DNA of 64,000 nucleotides, from NCBI GenBank assembly GCA_903879715.1, contig CAIRMR010000077.1, positions 1 to 64,000 on the forward strand. Reading direction: 5' to 3'. Positions 1-7,318 of the stretch are shown one piece after another. A program made the translations under genes and the position numbers. The notes under the pieces are model-generated. The model was given only the letters and a program-made list of their open reading frames with translations, searched no databases and was not told where the DNA came from. The stretch's first letter is position 1; each line of letters opens with the position of its first letter. This DNA is from an uncultured Bacteroidales bacterium. Its GTDB lineage: Bacteria; Bacteroidota; Bacteroidia; Bacteroidales; UBA4417.

Positions 1-59
1 AAAACCATTCCGCCCCAAGGCGTTATCGCTTTGCTGGTATAGGCTATATCAAATTCCAT
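1..59 (-). CDS. IS1380-like transposase, N-terminal fragment (runs off the left edge)
   Basis: Reading the minus strand from the ATG at 59 gives about 20 codons without a stop, MEFDIAYTSKAITPWGGMV, continuing beyond position 1. The ITPWGGMV segment shortly after the start resembles the N terminus of Bacteroidota transposases of the IS1380 family (a DDE recombinase). Only the first 19 complete residues are visible, so no catalytic residue can be checked. The assignment rests on remembered family resemblance and is moderate at best. Confidence 0.5.
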   Translation of the reverse strand, partial: MEFDIAYTSKAITPWGGMV

Positions 60-136
60 AGGCTAGTTTTCTCTATTGCTACGCATTAGGATTTCTTGGC
101 ATGAAGGTACTAAATATTTCTATTGCGGAATCTGGG
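1..136 (-). mobile_element. Probable end of an IS1380-like insertion sequence
   Basis: The partial transposase reading frame ends its 5' side here. The 75 bp upstream of its start (60-136) hold two related stretches, CTATTGCTACGCATTAGG near 75-92 and CTATTGCGGAATCTGGG near 120-136, which share CTATTGC. They could be transposase-binding or terminal repeats. The exact element boundary and any target duplication cannot be fixed from one side. Confidence 0.3.
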
Positions 137-237
137 TTTAAGCTTACATTTCACTTAATTGTCTTTGCAAAAGCAGTTCCTGACCTGACAAGTATATCAT
201 ATTCCGAGATTTATATTCTAAGTATTTGAAATTCAAA

Positions 238-275
238 AAGAAAAAGCTCAACCGGACACTGTCCCATTGAGCTTT
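238..275 (-). terminator. Rho-independent terminator of the M49-like gene
   Basis: AAAGCTCAA (243-251) pairs with TTGAGCTTT (267-275), and inside it GGAC (254-257) pairs with GTCC (261-264), giving a nearly continuous hairpin. Read on the minus strand it is followed by a T-rich tract (TTTTTCTTTTT), so it terminates transcripts coming from the minus-strand gene that ends at 362. Confidence 0.7.
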
Positions 276-361
276 AATTCTGTTATTCACTACCCACTAC
301 CTGATTTTTCTTTTTGTCGCCCCTCGCCCGATCCCTCCAATCGCTCAATCTCTCCGGTCCC

Positions 362-2023
362 CTATAGTCCCAGCGCCACTTTTCCCTGATCAAATACTAC
401 ATCTTTCGGGATATTGGCCGATTTTAATAAATCAAGCCCTTCCTGAAGTTCCGGGCGAACCTTGCCATTTTCTTTCATATAATTTACAGCCTTATCATAA
501 TCGCCTTCCCCTTCAACGCTGAGTATAAATGCGCTCCATTCGTTAATAGCCTGACGCGTTTTTTCAATATTAACTTTGAAAGTGCCGTCAGTATTACGCG
601 AAAATGCTTTTTTGTCTTCAAAGAAATTGAAACACATCATATTGGCTTTTCCATGGGCTTCGGCAGCGCCAAAACGTACCGAACGTATAAGTCCTGCCAT
701 ATAAGTAACATACGCATCTTCAACAGTAATACCGGTAAGTTCGCCTTTATCAACCAGCCAGGCTACCATCCACAAACCAACAACATCGGCTTTTGCTTCT
801 TCCCAGCCAGAGTATTGTTCTTTAAGAGCCTGGCGGAGATTCCCTTTGCCTGTTATGGTGTTTTTGATTCCCAGGCCGTGAGCAACCTCATGAAACATCA
901 CATTTCCAAAGAATGCATCAAATTTAACATTCTTGCGCTGAGTCGGATCGATAAGCACTTCGGCGATAGGTTTCAGAATCTTATCGAATTTTGCCTGCAT
1001 GGCATTTTTTAGCTGTAAACGGCGGCTGCCCTTAGCTAACTGCACTTTTTCATCGTTTGGAAGGTTGATAGCAATCGTTTTTCCTCCGCTGTTGGTATGG
1101 CCGGCATAAAATAAGATATCATACGCATTCAGGTCGGAATCTGTTCCCGGGACCTCTTTTTTGTATTTAGGATCGCAGGGCAGTTCTTTTTGAAGTTCGG
1201 GGAGCATGGCTGCAAATTTCTCGAGCCTGGCGCTCCATTCCTTGTCTTTTACCAGTAGTGCAGCTTCATGCGCGGCTTTGTATCCGAACAGTTCATCTTC
1301 ATAGTTTTCGATTGGCCCGACAACAAAATCCAGGGTATTGGTTTTCATATCCATCCAGGCCATATCGCTGGCAAAATAATCGTCGGTCAGCAGTGCTTTC
1401 GAACGCAGTGTCAGGTATTTTTTTAAACCGGCATCTTCAGCCAGAGCGGCAGCCTGAAACAACAAATCAGCTGCTTTTTTAGTTTTTTCGGCATATGCTT
1501 CATGAAACCAAACGCTTTTCAGACTTTTATCCTCATTACGAACCACAACCGTATACTGGCTTGTTTTATTGGCATCATTCCATTTTTCAAATTCTTCCTT
1601 AGTCATATCGGTTGGGTAAAAATTTGCGCCTTTAGGTTTTTCACCGATACCGGCTATAAATGCCTTGTTTTCATCCAGCCTGTCCCATGGGCCATAGTTT
1701 ATAGCCGCAAACTGTTTTACAAACGGATCTTTGATGGTGTCGAGTAAAGCACTTTTATTGCCCCAGGTTTGCTCCCAGAAAATATCATCCATAATCTGAG
1801 CTGCTTCAAGCAGGATGGGGATCATCTGCTTTTCTTTATCGGTGAATTTGCTCAGATCGGTGGTAAGCTTAACCACGGCGTATTCGTTTACTTTTTTCTG
1901 CATTTCGCTCGTGGCGGTTGTGTCGTTTTCTGAATTTTTATCCCCGGACTTTTGTTTGCAACCGCTCGTAAAAGCTGCAAATAGTACCAGTGATACCATA
2001 AATGGAATGATTCGTTTTAACAT
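362..2023 (-). CDS. M49-like zinc metallopeptidase, lipoprotein
   Basis: A 553-residue protein beginning with a lipoprotein signal peptide (hydrophobic stretch, then TSGC with Cys22 as the likely lipidated residue), so it should be anchored in the envelope. Residues 378-382 are HEVAH, a zinc-binding HExxH helix, followed 26 residues later by WEEAKAD (E408/E409), the arrangement of the dipeptidyl-peptidase III (M49) clan with the third ligand in the EExxAD helix. Classical M49 enzymes have a one-residue-longer HEXXGH motif, so this is the variant branch often annotated simply as Zn-dependent hydrolase. The role is probably removal of short peptides in the periplasm. Transcribed alone, with its own terminator. 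The start is set by the signal peptide. Confidence 0.75.
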   Translation of the reverse strand: MLKRIIPFMVSLVLFAAFTSGCKQKSGDKNSENDTTATSEMQKKVNEYAVVKLTTDLSKFTDKEKQMIPILLEAAQIMDDIFWEQTWGNKSALLDTIKDPFVKQFAAINYGPWDRLDENKAFIAGIGEKPKGANFYPTDMTKEEFEKWNDANKTSQYTVVVRNEDKSLKSVWFHEAYAEKTKKAADLLFQAAALAEDAGLKKYLTLRSKALLTDDYFASDMAWMDMKTNTLDFVVGPIENYEDELFGYKAAHEAALLVKDKEWSARLEKFAAMLPELQKELPCDPKYKKEVPGTDSDLNAYDILFYAGHTNSGGKTIAINLPNDEKVQLAKGSRRLQLKNAMQAKFDKILKPIAEVLIDPTQRKNVKFDAFFGNVMFHEVAHGLGIKNTITGKGNLRQALKEQYSGWEEAKADVVGLWMVAWLVDKGELTGITVEDAYVTYMAGLIRSVRFGAAEAHGKANMMCFNFFEDKKAFSRNTDGTFKVNIEKTRQAINEWSAFILSVEGEGDYDKAVNYMKENGKVRPELQEGLDLLKSANIPKDVVFDQGKVALGL

Positions 2024-2054
2024 AGTTTGTTGTTTTAAAGGTTAGAATCTGTTG

Positions 2055-2062
2055 CGAAATTA
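2055..2062 (-). promoter_or_regulatory. Possible -7 box for the M49-like gene
   Basis: On the minus strand the sequence TAATTTCG lies about 32 bp before the start codon at 2023. It differs in one base from the Bacteroidota -7 consensus TAnnTTTG. Confidence 0.35.
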
Positions 2063-2108
2063 CTTAAAATGGCGGGATTGTATGCTTTTTTAGTCTGAAT
2101 TTTAATGC

Positions 2109-2384
2109 CGGAAGTCGGAAGTCGGAAGTTGGAAGTTGGATGTCGGATGTCGGATGTTGGAAGTCGGATGTATGGAGACCCAAGTTGGAAGTAGTGAGTA
2201 ATGAGAAGTGAGTTGTTTGACAAACAGTTGGGCAAAAATATCATTTTAAATTTCGATATTTTGACTTCACCCTTCGAAGGAAGGGGCCGATTCATTCATA
2301 TCCCTGCTCTCTACTCCTTACTCTCTTACTCCCTACTCCCTTCTTCTAGCTCCCGACATCCAACATCCGACTTCCGACTTCCCA
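2109..2384. repeat. Inverted pair of degenerate word repeats
   Basis: The left arm (about 2109-2211) is built of units such as GGAAGTC, GGAAGTT and GGATGTC, followed by GTAGTGAGTAATGAG-type units. The right arm (about 2306-2384) has the reverse complements in mirror order: CTACTCCTTACTC units first, then GACATCC, AACATCC and GACTTCC. The two arms could pair across a 94-bp spacer. The region lies between two divergent genes. Any reading frame through it consists only of the repeats and is not a gene. Confidence 0.75.
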
Positions 2385-2430
2385 CCCAATATTTATTTTT
2401 ATATTTTGTTATGCCGTATGTGTTAATCTG

Positions 2431-2438
2431 TAATTTTG
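2431..2438 (+). promoter_or_regulatory. -7 box, promoter of the OadA-like gene
   Basis: TAATTTTG matches the Bacteroidota -7 consensus TAnnTTTG exactly. Transcription would begin near 2442, leaving a leader of about 120 nt before the ATG at 2562 that contains two Rex-like palindromes. Confidence 0.55.
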
Positions 2439-2440
2439 CA

Positions 2441-2458
2441 TTGTTATTCAAATAACAG
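2441..2458. promoter_or_regulatory. Rex-like operator, copy 1 (oadA-like promoter)
   Basis: TTGTTATTCAAATAACAG fits TTGTTA-N6-TAACAA with one mismatch in the last base. It begins at the predicted transcription start, a position where a bound repressor would block initiation. The same palindrome, perfect, lies in the promoter of the epimerase/decarboxylase operon at 30855. Confidence 0.6.
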
Positions 2459-2464
2459 AATTCA

Positions 2465-2482
2465 TTGTTAATAGAATAACAC
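2465..2482. promoter_or_regulatory. Rex-like operator, copy 2 (oadA-like leader)
   Basis: TTGTTAATAGAATAACAC fits TTGTTA-N6-TAACAA with one mismatch in the last base. Its start is 24 bp from the start of copy 1, so the two sites lie close together on similar faces of the helix. Confidence 0.55.
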
Positions 2483-2561
2483 TAATTGCTTTAACGACTT
2501 GTATTTAAAGTGAATACATTTATTTTATTGCAATTATTTTATTCAAAAACAGATCTGAAAA

Positions 2562-4289
2562 ATGAAAAATCAACTTCTGATACGTGATGTTACCCTCCGC
2601 GATGGGCAGCAATCGCTTTTTGCTACACGTATGACTCAAAAGCAGGTTGAACGTACTTTACCCGGTTTTAAAGATGCTGGATTTTATGCCCTGGAAGTAT
2701 GGGGTGGGGCGGTTCCCGATTCAATCATGCGCTACCTGAATGAAAATCCATGGCACAGGCTCGAAAGTATTAAGGATTACATGGGCGAATCTACTCTCTT
2801 GACAGCTTTGTCACGTGGACGCAATCTCTTTGGATACAATCCATATCCGGATGAAGTGATCAGCGGGTTTAACCGGAATGCCATTCAGTCAGGTATTTCG
2901 ATTATGCGGGTTTTTGATGCATTGAATGACCTGGATAATATCCGTTCAACTGTAAAGTTCATAAAAGAAAATGGCGGTATAGCTGATTGTACAATTGTTT
3001 ATACCGTTGATCCGAAATACTCGACCCGCGAGAAGGTTAAGGCGCTTCTTCATGCTAAAGTTCTGCCAACAAAAATATTTACCAAAGAGTATTTTCTGAA
3101 AAAAGCAATTGAACTCCAGGTAATGGGCGCCGATATTATTACTCTGAAGGACATGGCTGGACTGATTACTCCTTTCCGGGCCGGAATGTTAATACGCATG
3201 ATCAAACAAAATACGTCGGTTCCAATTGATTTCCATACGCATTGCACTCCCGGATATGGACTTGCTTCCACACTGATGGCCATTGTGAATGGTGTAGATA
3301 TTATTGATACAGCCTTGATGAGTTTTGCCGGCGGTACAGCAGCTCCTGCTTTCGAAATTATACAGCTTTTCTGCGACCGTATGAATGTTTCGACCGGCGT
3401 TAATATTAACGCAGTTGTTGGGCTTGATAAGGAGTTGCGTGCCATCCGCACTGAATTAAAAGAGTTTGACAGTTACAAAGCACCTCGTGAATTCAATATT
3501 CTGACTGATAAGTTGCCCAAAGATATCGACCAGATGTTTGAGCTGGCTATTGCCTACGCTAAAGCCGATAAAGAAGACTATCTGCTCGAAGTATGCCATC
3601 GCATCGAAAGCTGGTTCGGATTTCCGGAACCGGATGACAAAATCTGCCAGGCTGAAATCCCAGGCGGAATGTATTCCAATATGCTGGCTCAGCTTAAAGC
3701 CCTGAAAATGGAGAAGCTTTTACCACGCGCGCTCGAACTTATTCCTTTGGTCCGGTTGGCCTCGGGTTGTCCGCCCCTGGTAACTCCAACCAGCCAGATT
3801 GTGGGTGTGCAGGCTGTGAACTGCGCCCTCGACGAATTAAACGGTGTGCCCTTATATACAACCAAATCCATTCAGTTTGTTAACCTGGTTAAAGGTGTTT
3901 ACGGACATACTCCTGTTCCTGTTGATCCTGACTTCAGGTTTAAACTGGCTGGTGTTAAAGAGGAGACTCCTTACGATACCCGTTTTTATAAAAAGCAGGA
4001 TAACCCTGTTTTCGAGGAATATGGTGGGGTAAAACTTGCCTTGAATGAAAAAGAAGAACTCTTGCTTGAACTCTTCCCTTCAGTAACCCGCGATTATCTT
4101 AAAAAGCGAATGGAGGATACATACCTTGCTGAAATACATCGCGTTGAAGAGGAGAAACGCAAGAAAATAGAAGAAGAGAAACGGAAATACGAAATCCTTT
4201 CGCCTGAAGCCAAGCAGAAGCGTCTGCTGGACGGGCTGTATAATTATGAATGGCAAAGCTCGGAAGGGGAGACGATAGGGCTGTCGTAA
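2562..4289 (+). CDS. oadA: Pyruvate/oxaloacetate carboxyltransferase subunit, OadA type without biotin domain
   Basis: A 575-residue carboxyltransferase of the PYC/OADA family, which moves a carboxyl group between biotin and pyruvate/oxaloacetate. The TIM barrel opens with DVTLRDGQQS (residues 9-18). K196 in TLKDMAG is the expected carbamylated lysine, and H225/H227 in FHTHC are metal ligands. The conserved C-terminal carboxyltransferase domain follows to about residue 475. The last 90 residues are a charged helical stretch rich in E and K with no biotinyl AMKM motif, so the protein must use a separate biotin carrier, for instance the one encoded at 33381. Monocistronic here, with Rex-like sites in its promoter. 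It could equally be called pyruvate carboxylase subunit B. Confidence 0.85.
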   Translation: MKNQLLIRDVTLRDGQQSLFATRMTQKQVERTLPGFKDAGFYALEVWGGAVPDSIMRYLNENPWHRLESIKDYMGESTLLTALSRGRNLFGYNPYPDEVISGFNRNAIQSGISIMRVFDALNDLDNIRSTVKFIKENGGIADCTIVYTVDPKYSTREKVKALLHAKVLPTKIFTKEYFLKKAIELQVMGADIITLKDMAGLITPFRAGMLIRMIKQNTSVPIDFHTHCTPGYGLASTLMAIVNGVDIIDTALMSFAGGTAAPAFEIIQLFCDRMNVSTGVNINAVVGLDKELRAIRTELKEFDSYKAPREFNILTDKLPKDIDQMFELAIAYAKADKEDYLLEVCHRIESWFGFPEPDDKICQAEIPGGMYSNMLAQLKALKMEKLLPRALELIPLVRLASGCPPLVTPTSQIVGVQAVNCALDELNGVPLYTTKSIQFVNLVKGVYGHTPVPVDPDFRFKLAGVKEETPYDTRFYKKQDNPVFEEYGGVKLALNEKEELLLELFPSVTRDYLKKRMEDTYLAEIHRVEEEKRKKIEEEKRKYEILSPEAKQKRLLDGLYNYEWQSSEGETIGLS

Positions 4290-4499
4290 ATTAATTATGG
4301 ATTGTTTTGTTTGATTAAGGTGGTTACCAGACTGGGAACTACTTTTTTTTGATTTGTTCTCTGGCAAAACAGTTATATCATATTCGTGATGGCTTTACAA
4401 TCAGTAACTTTTCGTTTTGAATGATATCATTTTTATTAGATTAAAGGAACCTTCTTTGTTGGTTGACAAGCTAAAACGGAAACCGAATTATCAAATTAC

Positions 4500-4507
4500 T
4501 ACCTTTG
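4500..4507 (+). promoter_or_regulatory. -7 box, promoter of lnt
   Basis: TACCTTTG is an exact match to TAnnTTTG. Transcription should start near 4511, so the ATG at 4526 is the first usable start; a TTG start at 4505 would lie inside the promoter. Confidence 0.7.
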
Positions 4508-4525
4508 CATTCCTATCTTTTTAAT

Positions 4526-6133
4526 ATGAAGCGTTTACATAAAATCCTTCTTGCCTTACTTTCTGGATTATTACTCACCGCCGGCTGGCCCGAACGCGGA
4601 TTTCCGTTTTTATTATTTTTTGGTTTTGTGCCACTTTTAGTTGTGGAATATGAACAATGGAAAAACCGGGAGAATAACCACGCTTCAGGAATAATTCCTT
4701 ATATTCTGCTATCCATTTCTGTATGGGTTTTGCTTACAACCTGGTGGGTTTATATCTCAACCCCCATTGGTATTGTCGCAACTGTACTGGTAAACACATC
4801 GCTGGTTGGGGGCGCATTTTTCCTGTTTCATATCACCCATCGCCGCTTGTCGGGAGTTTCAGCAGCTTATACTGCCCTTATCGCGTATATACTTACTGCC
4901 GAATACATTCACCTGCGTTGGGATCTGAACTTTCCGTGGCTTAACCTGGGTCATGGATTTGGCGCTTATCCAAAACTTATCCAATGGTATGAATATACCG
5001 GTGTTTTTGGCGGTTCACTTTGGATTTTACTGGTTAACGTTTTGCTTTTCTTTTTTGTCCGCGATCGTTTAAGTCATAAAATATATAGCCTGAAAATCGG
5101 AATGCGATTGGCTGCAACACTTCTATTTATTATTGTTCCCATGATAATTTCAGTTGTGATGTACAACCGTTATACCGAAAAAATAAACCCGGTGGATGTT
5201 GTTGTTGTACAACCCAATATCGATCCGTATAATGAGCAGTTTGAGCTTGATCCCATGGTGGTTACTGAACGTATGTTATCCATGGCTGCCGAAAAAGCGG
5301 ATAGCCTTACTGATTTCGCGGTATTTCCCGAAAGTGCCATACAGGAATATATTTTTGAAGACCGGATTGAGTCATCGCCAAGCATCGCCAGGATCAGGAA
5401 GTTTAACCGAACTTATGCGCGAATGAACGTGATTACGGGCATTTCTTCCCGGAAAATATTTCTGCCAGGTGAACCATTAAGCCCTTCGGCACGACAATTC
5501 AGCGATACAAACAGGTATTATGATTCATATAATACCGCTTTGTATGTTGCGCATGACAGCACTTTACAGAAATACCACAAATCAAAACTAACTCCGGGTG
5601 TTGAACTTATGCCATACCTGGATGTATTGCCATTTCTAAAAAAGTTTGCCATTGATCTGGGAGGGACAACTGGCAGCCTGGGTGTAAATCCGGATCAAAC
5701 GCCTTTTGATGTGAGCAGTAACCTTAAAGTAGCTCCATGTATTTGTTACGAATCGGTTTACGGTGAATTTATGAACCGGTTTATTACCAATGGCGCCAAT
5801 GTAATATTTGTAATTACTAATGACGGATGGTGGGGAAATACGCCAGGACACAGGCAGCACATGCTTTTTTCGGTTATCAGGGCAATTGAAACGCGGCGAA
5901 GCATTGCCCGGTCAGCCAATACAGGGATTTCCTGCTTTATCAATCAGCGCGGTGATATTACACAACGAACTGCTTATTGGGTGCCGGCAGTTATCCGTCA
6001 AAAGATCAACGCCAACGATAAAATTACATTCTATGTTGAACACGGCGATTATATCGGTCTCTTTTTCCTGCTGGTGGCAGCGCTTTCCGGATTATTGACT
6101 ATTTATACTTCGTTCAGGAAAAGGAAGATCTGA
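4526..6133 (+). CDS. lnt: Apolipoprotein N-acyltransferase
   Basis: A 535-residue inner-membrane enzyme that adds the third acyl chain to the N-terminal cysteine of lipoproteins. The first ~210 residues hold several hydrophobic segments, then comes a periplasmic nitrilase-like domain, then a last membrane segment near the C terminus. The catalytic triad is visible as E269 (FPESA), K352 (YHKSK) and C407 (ICYES). The start is the ATG at 4526, because the promoter -7 box overlaps any earlier start. It is slightly longer than the E. coli enzyme. The many lipoproteins in this window (M49-like, MFP, DUF4249, DUF4270, CotH, DUF1566) would be its substrates. Confidence 0.9.
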   Translation: MKRLHKILLALLSGLLLTAGWPERGFPFLLFFGFVPLLVVEYEQWKNRENNHASGIIPYILLSISVWVLLTTWWVYISTPIGIVATVLVNTSLVGGAFFLFHITHRRLSGVSAAYTALIAYILTAEYIHLRWDLNFPWLNLGHGFGAYPKLIQWYEYTGVFGGSLWILLVNVLLFFFVRDRLSHKIYSLKIGMRLAATLLFIIVPMIISVVMYNRYTEKINPVDVVVVQPNIDPYNEQFELDPMVVTERMLSMAAEKADSLTDFAVFPESAIQEYIFEDRIESSPSIARIRKFNRTYARMNVITGISSRKIFLPGEPLSPSARQFSDTNRYYDSYNTALYVAHDSTLQKYHKSKLTPGVELMPYLDVLPFLKKFAIDLGGTTGSLGVNPDQTPFDVSSNLKVAPCICYESVYGEFMNRFITNGANVIFVITNDGWWGNTPGHRQHMLFSVIRAIETRRSIARSANTGISCFINQRGDITQRTAYWVPAVIRQKINANDKITFYVEHGDYIGLFFLLVAALSGLLTIYTSFRKRKI

Positions 6134-6482
6134 AGTTGGATGTGCGATGTGCGATGTTGGATGTAAAAAAGCTGACAGAACAACCCTGTGATTGTCCTTT
6201 ACATTTTTAGTTGACAAGTTCCCCCAAACCCCGTGGGGGCTTAAGGATGACGAGCATTTGAATCCACTTTGACTTTTGCGTTTTGACCTTTGCATTTTGC
6301 ATTTTGACTTTTTATTTTGAGTTGACAAGTTACCCCAAACCCCGTGGGGGCTTAAGGATGACGAGCATTTGAATCCACTTTGACTTTTGCGTTTTGACCT
6401 TTGCATTTTGACTTCTTAAACGTTACATCTCATTTTCATTATTCCAACATCGCACATCCAACATCGCACATCCAACATCACA
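6131..6482. repeat. Inverted pair of GATGTGC/GATGTTG word repeats
   Basis: Beginning at the lnt stop codon, 6131-6164 carries GAAGTTGGATGTGCGATGTG-type units. The reverse complement, built from CCAACATCGCACAT units, occupies about 6443-6482. The arms enclose the direct repeat at 6210-6410. The same architecture with different words occurs at 2109-2384. Confidence 0.75.
6210..6410. repeat. Two tandem copies of a 90-bp unit (111-bp period)
   Basis: 6210-6299 and 6321-6410 are almost identical: both begin GTTGACAAGTT and contain a CCCC...GGGGG hairpin, then TTAAGGATGACGAGCATTTG and several TTTTGACnTTTG words. A minus-strand reading frame across it only repeats QRSKRKSQSG units and is not a gene. 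Confidence 0.85.
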
Positions 6483-6620
6483 CCTTCTCTTCCACCTCTC
6501 AGTGCATCCATTCACCGTCCTAAACCCCGCATTCACCGTTTTTAGTTTGTCTGAAATTTAATTTGTTTTGAATTTTACCGAACAAATTAAGTGTGGAAAC
6601 GTTAATTAATATTAAAACGA

Positions 6621-6650
6621 AGGAAACAATTTTAAATCGTTTTGTTTCCT
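6621..6650. promoter_or_regulatory. Candidate operator of the TetR/RND efflux operon
   Basis: AGGAAACAA (6621-6629) and TTGTTTCCT (6642-6650) are a perfect 9-bp inverted repeat with a 12-bp spacer. The right arm ends 17 bp before the -7 box, so a dimeric repressor bound here would cover the -33 region. The adjacent TetR gene is the obvious candidate ligand. Confidence 0.5.
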
Positions 6651-6666
6651 GTGTTTCTGATTGTTG

Positions 6667-6674
6667 TACATTTG
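6667..6674 (+). promoter_or_regulatory. -7 box, promoter of the efflux operon
   Basis: TACATTTG matches the Bacteroidota -7 consensus exactly and lies 21 bp before the tetR-type start codon at 6695. Confidence 0.65.
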
Positions 6675-6694
6675 CCGCTCTTAAATAAAAAATA

Positions 6695-7315
6695 ATGGAC
6701 GAAAAAGTTGACCGTATATTAACTGAAAGCTTACGGCTGTTCAAAAAAAACGGAATACGAAGTGTATCAATGGACGACATCTCCAAAGAATTGGGAATGT
6801 CGAAAAAGACTATCTACCAGTATTTTGCCAATAAAACTGATTTGGTCGAAAAGGTACTCGCGCACATGCATGAAAAGGAAAGAATTCCTTGCATAGGTGA
6901 AGACACAATGAATATGAATGCCATCGATATCCTTTTAGCTGTTAGTAAGAATGTGAGCATACAGTTGAAAGATATGAACCCGATTAATGCGTATGAGTTG
7001 CAAAAATATTATCCTGCCATTTACCGTGAGTTCATTATCCGGAAACGGGATCATGTTTTCGAACAGGTAAAACAGAATTTTATCCAGGGAATTGCAGAAG
7101 GGATCTACCGCAATGATATGGATGTTGACCTGGTAGCCAGGCTTTATATTCAGAAACTCGTGGATGTGCATGATCCCGAATTCCTGTCATCGGTAAACTT
7201 CGGATTTGAGAAAGTATTCCAGGTGATGTTCGACAACCATATTCGGGGAATTGCCAATGCCGAAGGACTTGCCTATTATGAGAAACAAACAAAAATGTTA
7301 AACAACAATATCTGA
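6695..7315 (+). CDS. TetR/AcrR family transcriptional regulator
   Basis: A 206-residue regulator. Residues about 8-47 form the TetR DNA-binding domain: a first helix, then the helix-turn-helix SMDDISKELGMSKKTIYQYF ending in the typical FANKTDL. The remaining 150 residues are the ligand-binding and dimerisation half, which is not conserved enough to name a ligand. It is the first gene of an efflux operon (4-nt gap to the TolC-like gene), and an inverted repeat in its promoter suggests autorepression and control of the pump. The expected inducer is a toxic compound exported by the pump, but nothing in the sequence shows which one. Confidence 0.88.
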   Translation: MDEKVDRILTESLRLFKKNGIRSVSMDDISKELGMSKKTIYQYFANKTDLVEKVLAHMHEKERIPCIGEDTMNMNAIDILLAVSKNVSIQLKDMNPINAYELQKYYPAIYREFIIRKRDHVFEQVKQNFIQGIAEGIYRNDMDVDLVARLYIQKLVDVHDPEFLSSVNFGFEKVFQVMFDNHIRGIANAEGLAYYEKQTKMLNNNI

Positions 7316-7318
7316 TCT

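Noticed and set aside
2109..2384. CRISPR-like repeat array
   Set aside because: The units are 6-8 bp, contiguous and degenerate, without spacers of constant length, and no cas gene is near.
2035..2455. Reading frames on both strands between the M49-like and oadA-like genes
   Set aside because: They translate only the word-repeat arms (for example LPTSDIRHPTSNFRLPTSG).
6092..6406. 104-codon minus-strand reading frame
   Set aside because: It is made of two copies of the tandem repeat unit (QRSKRKSQSG...) and has no start context or family likeness.
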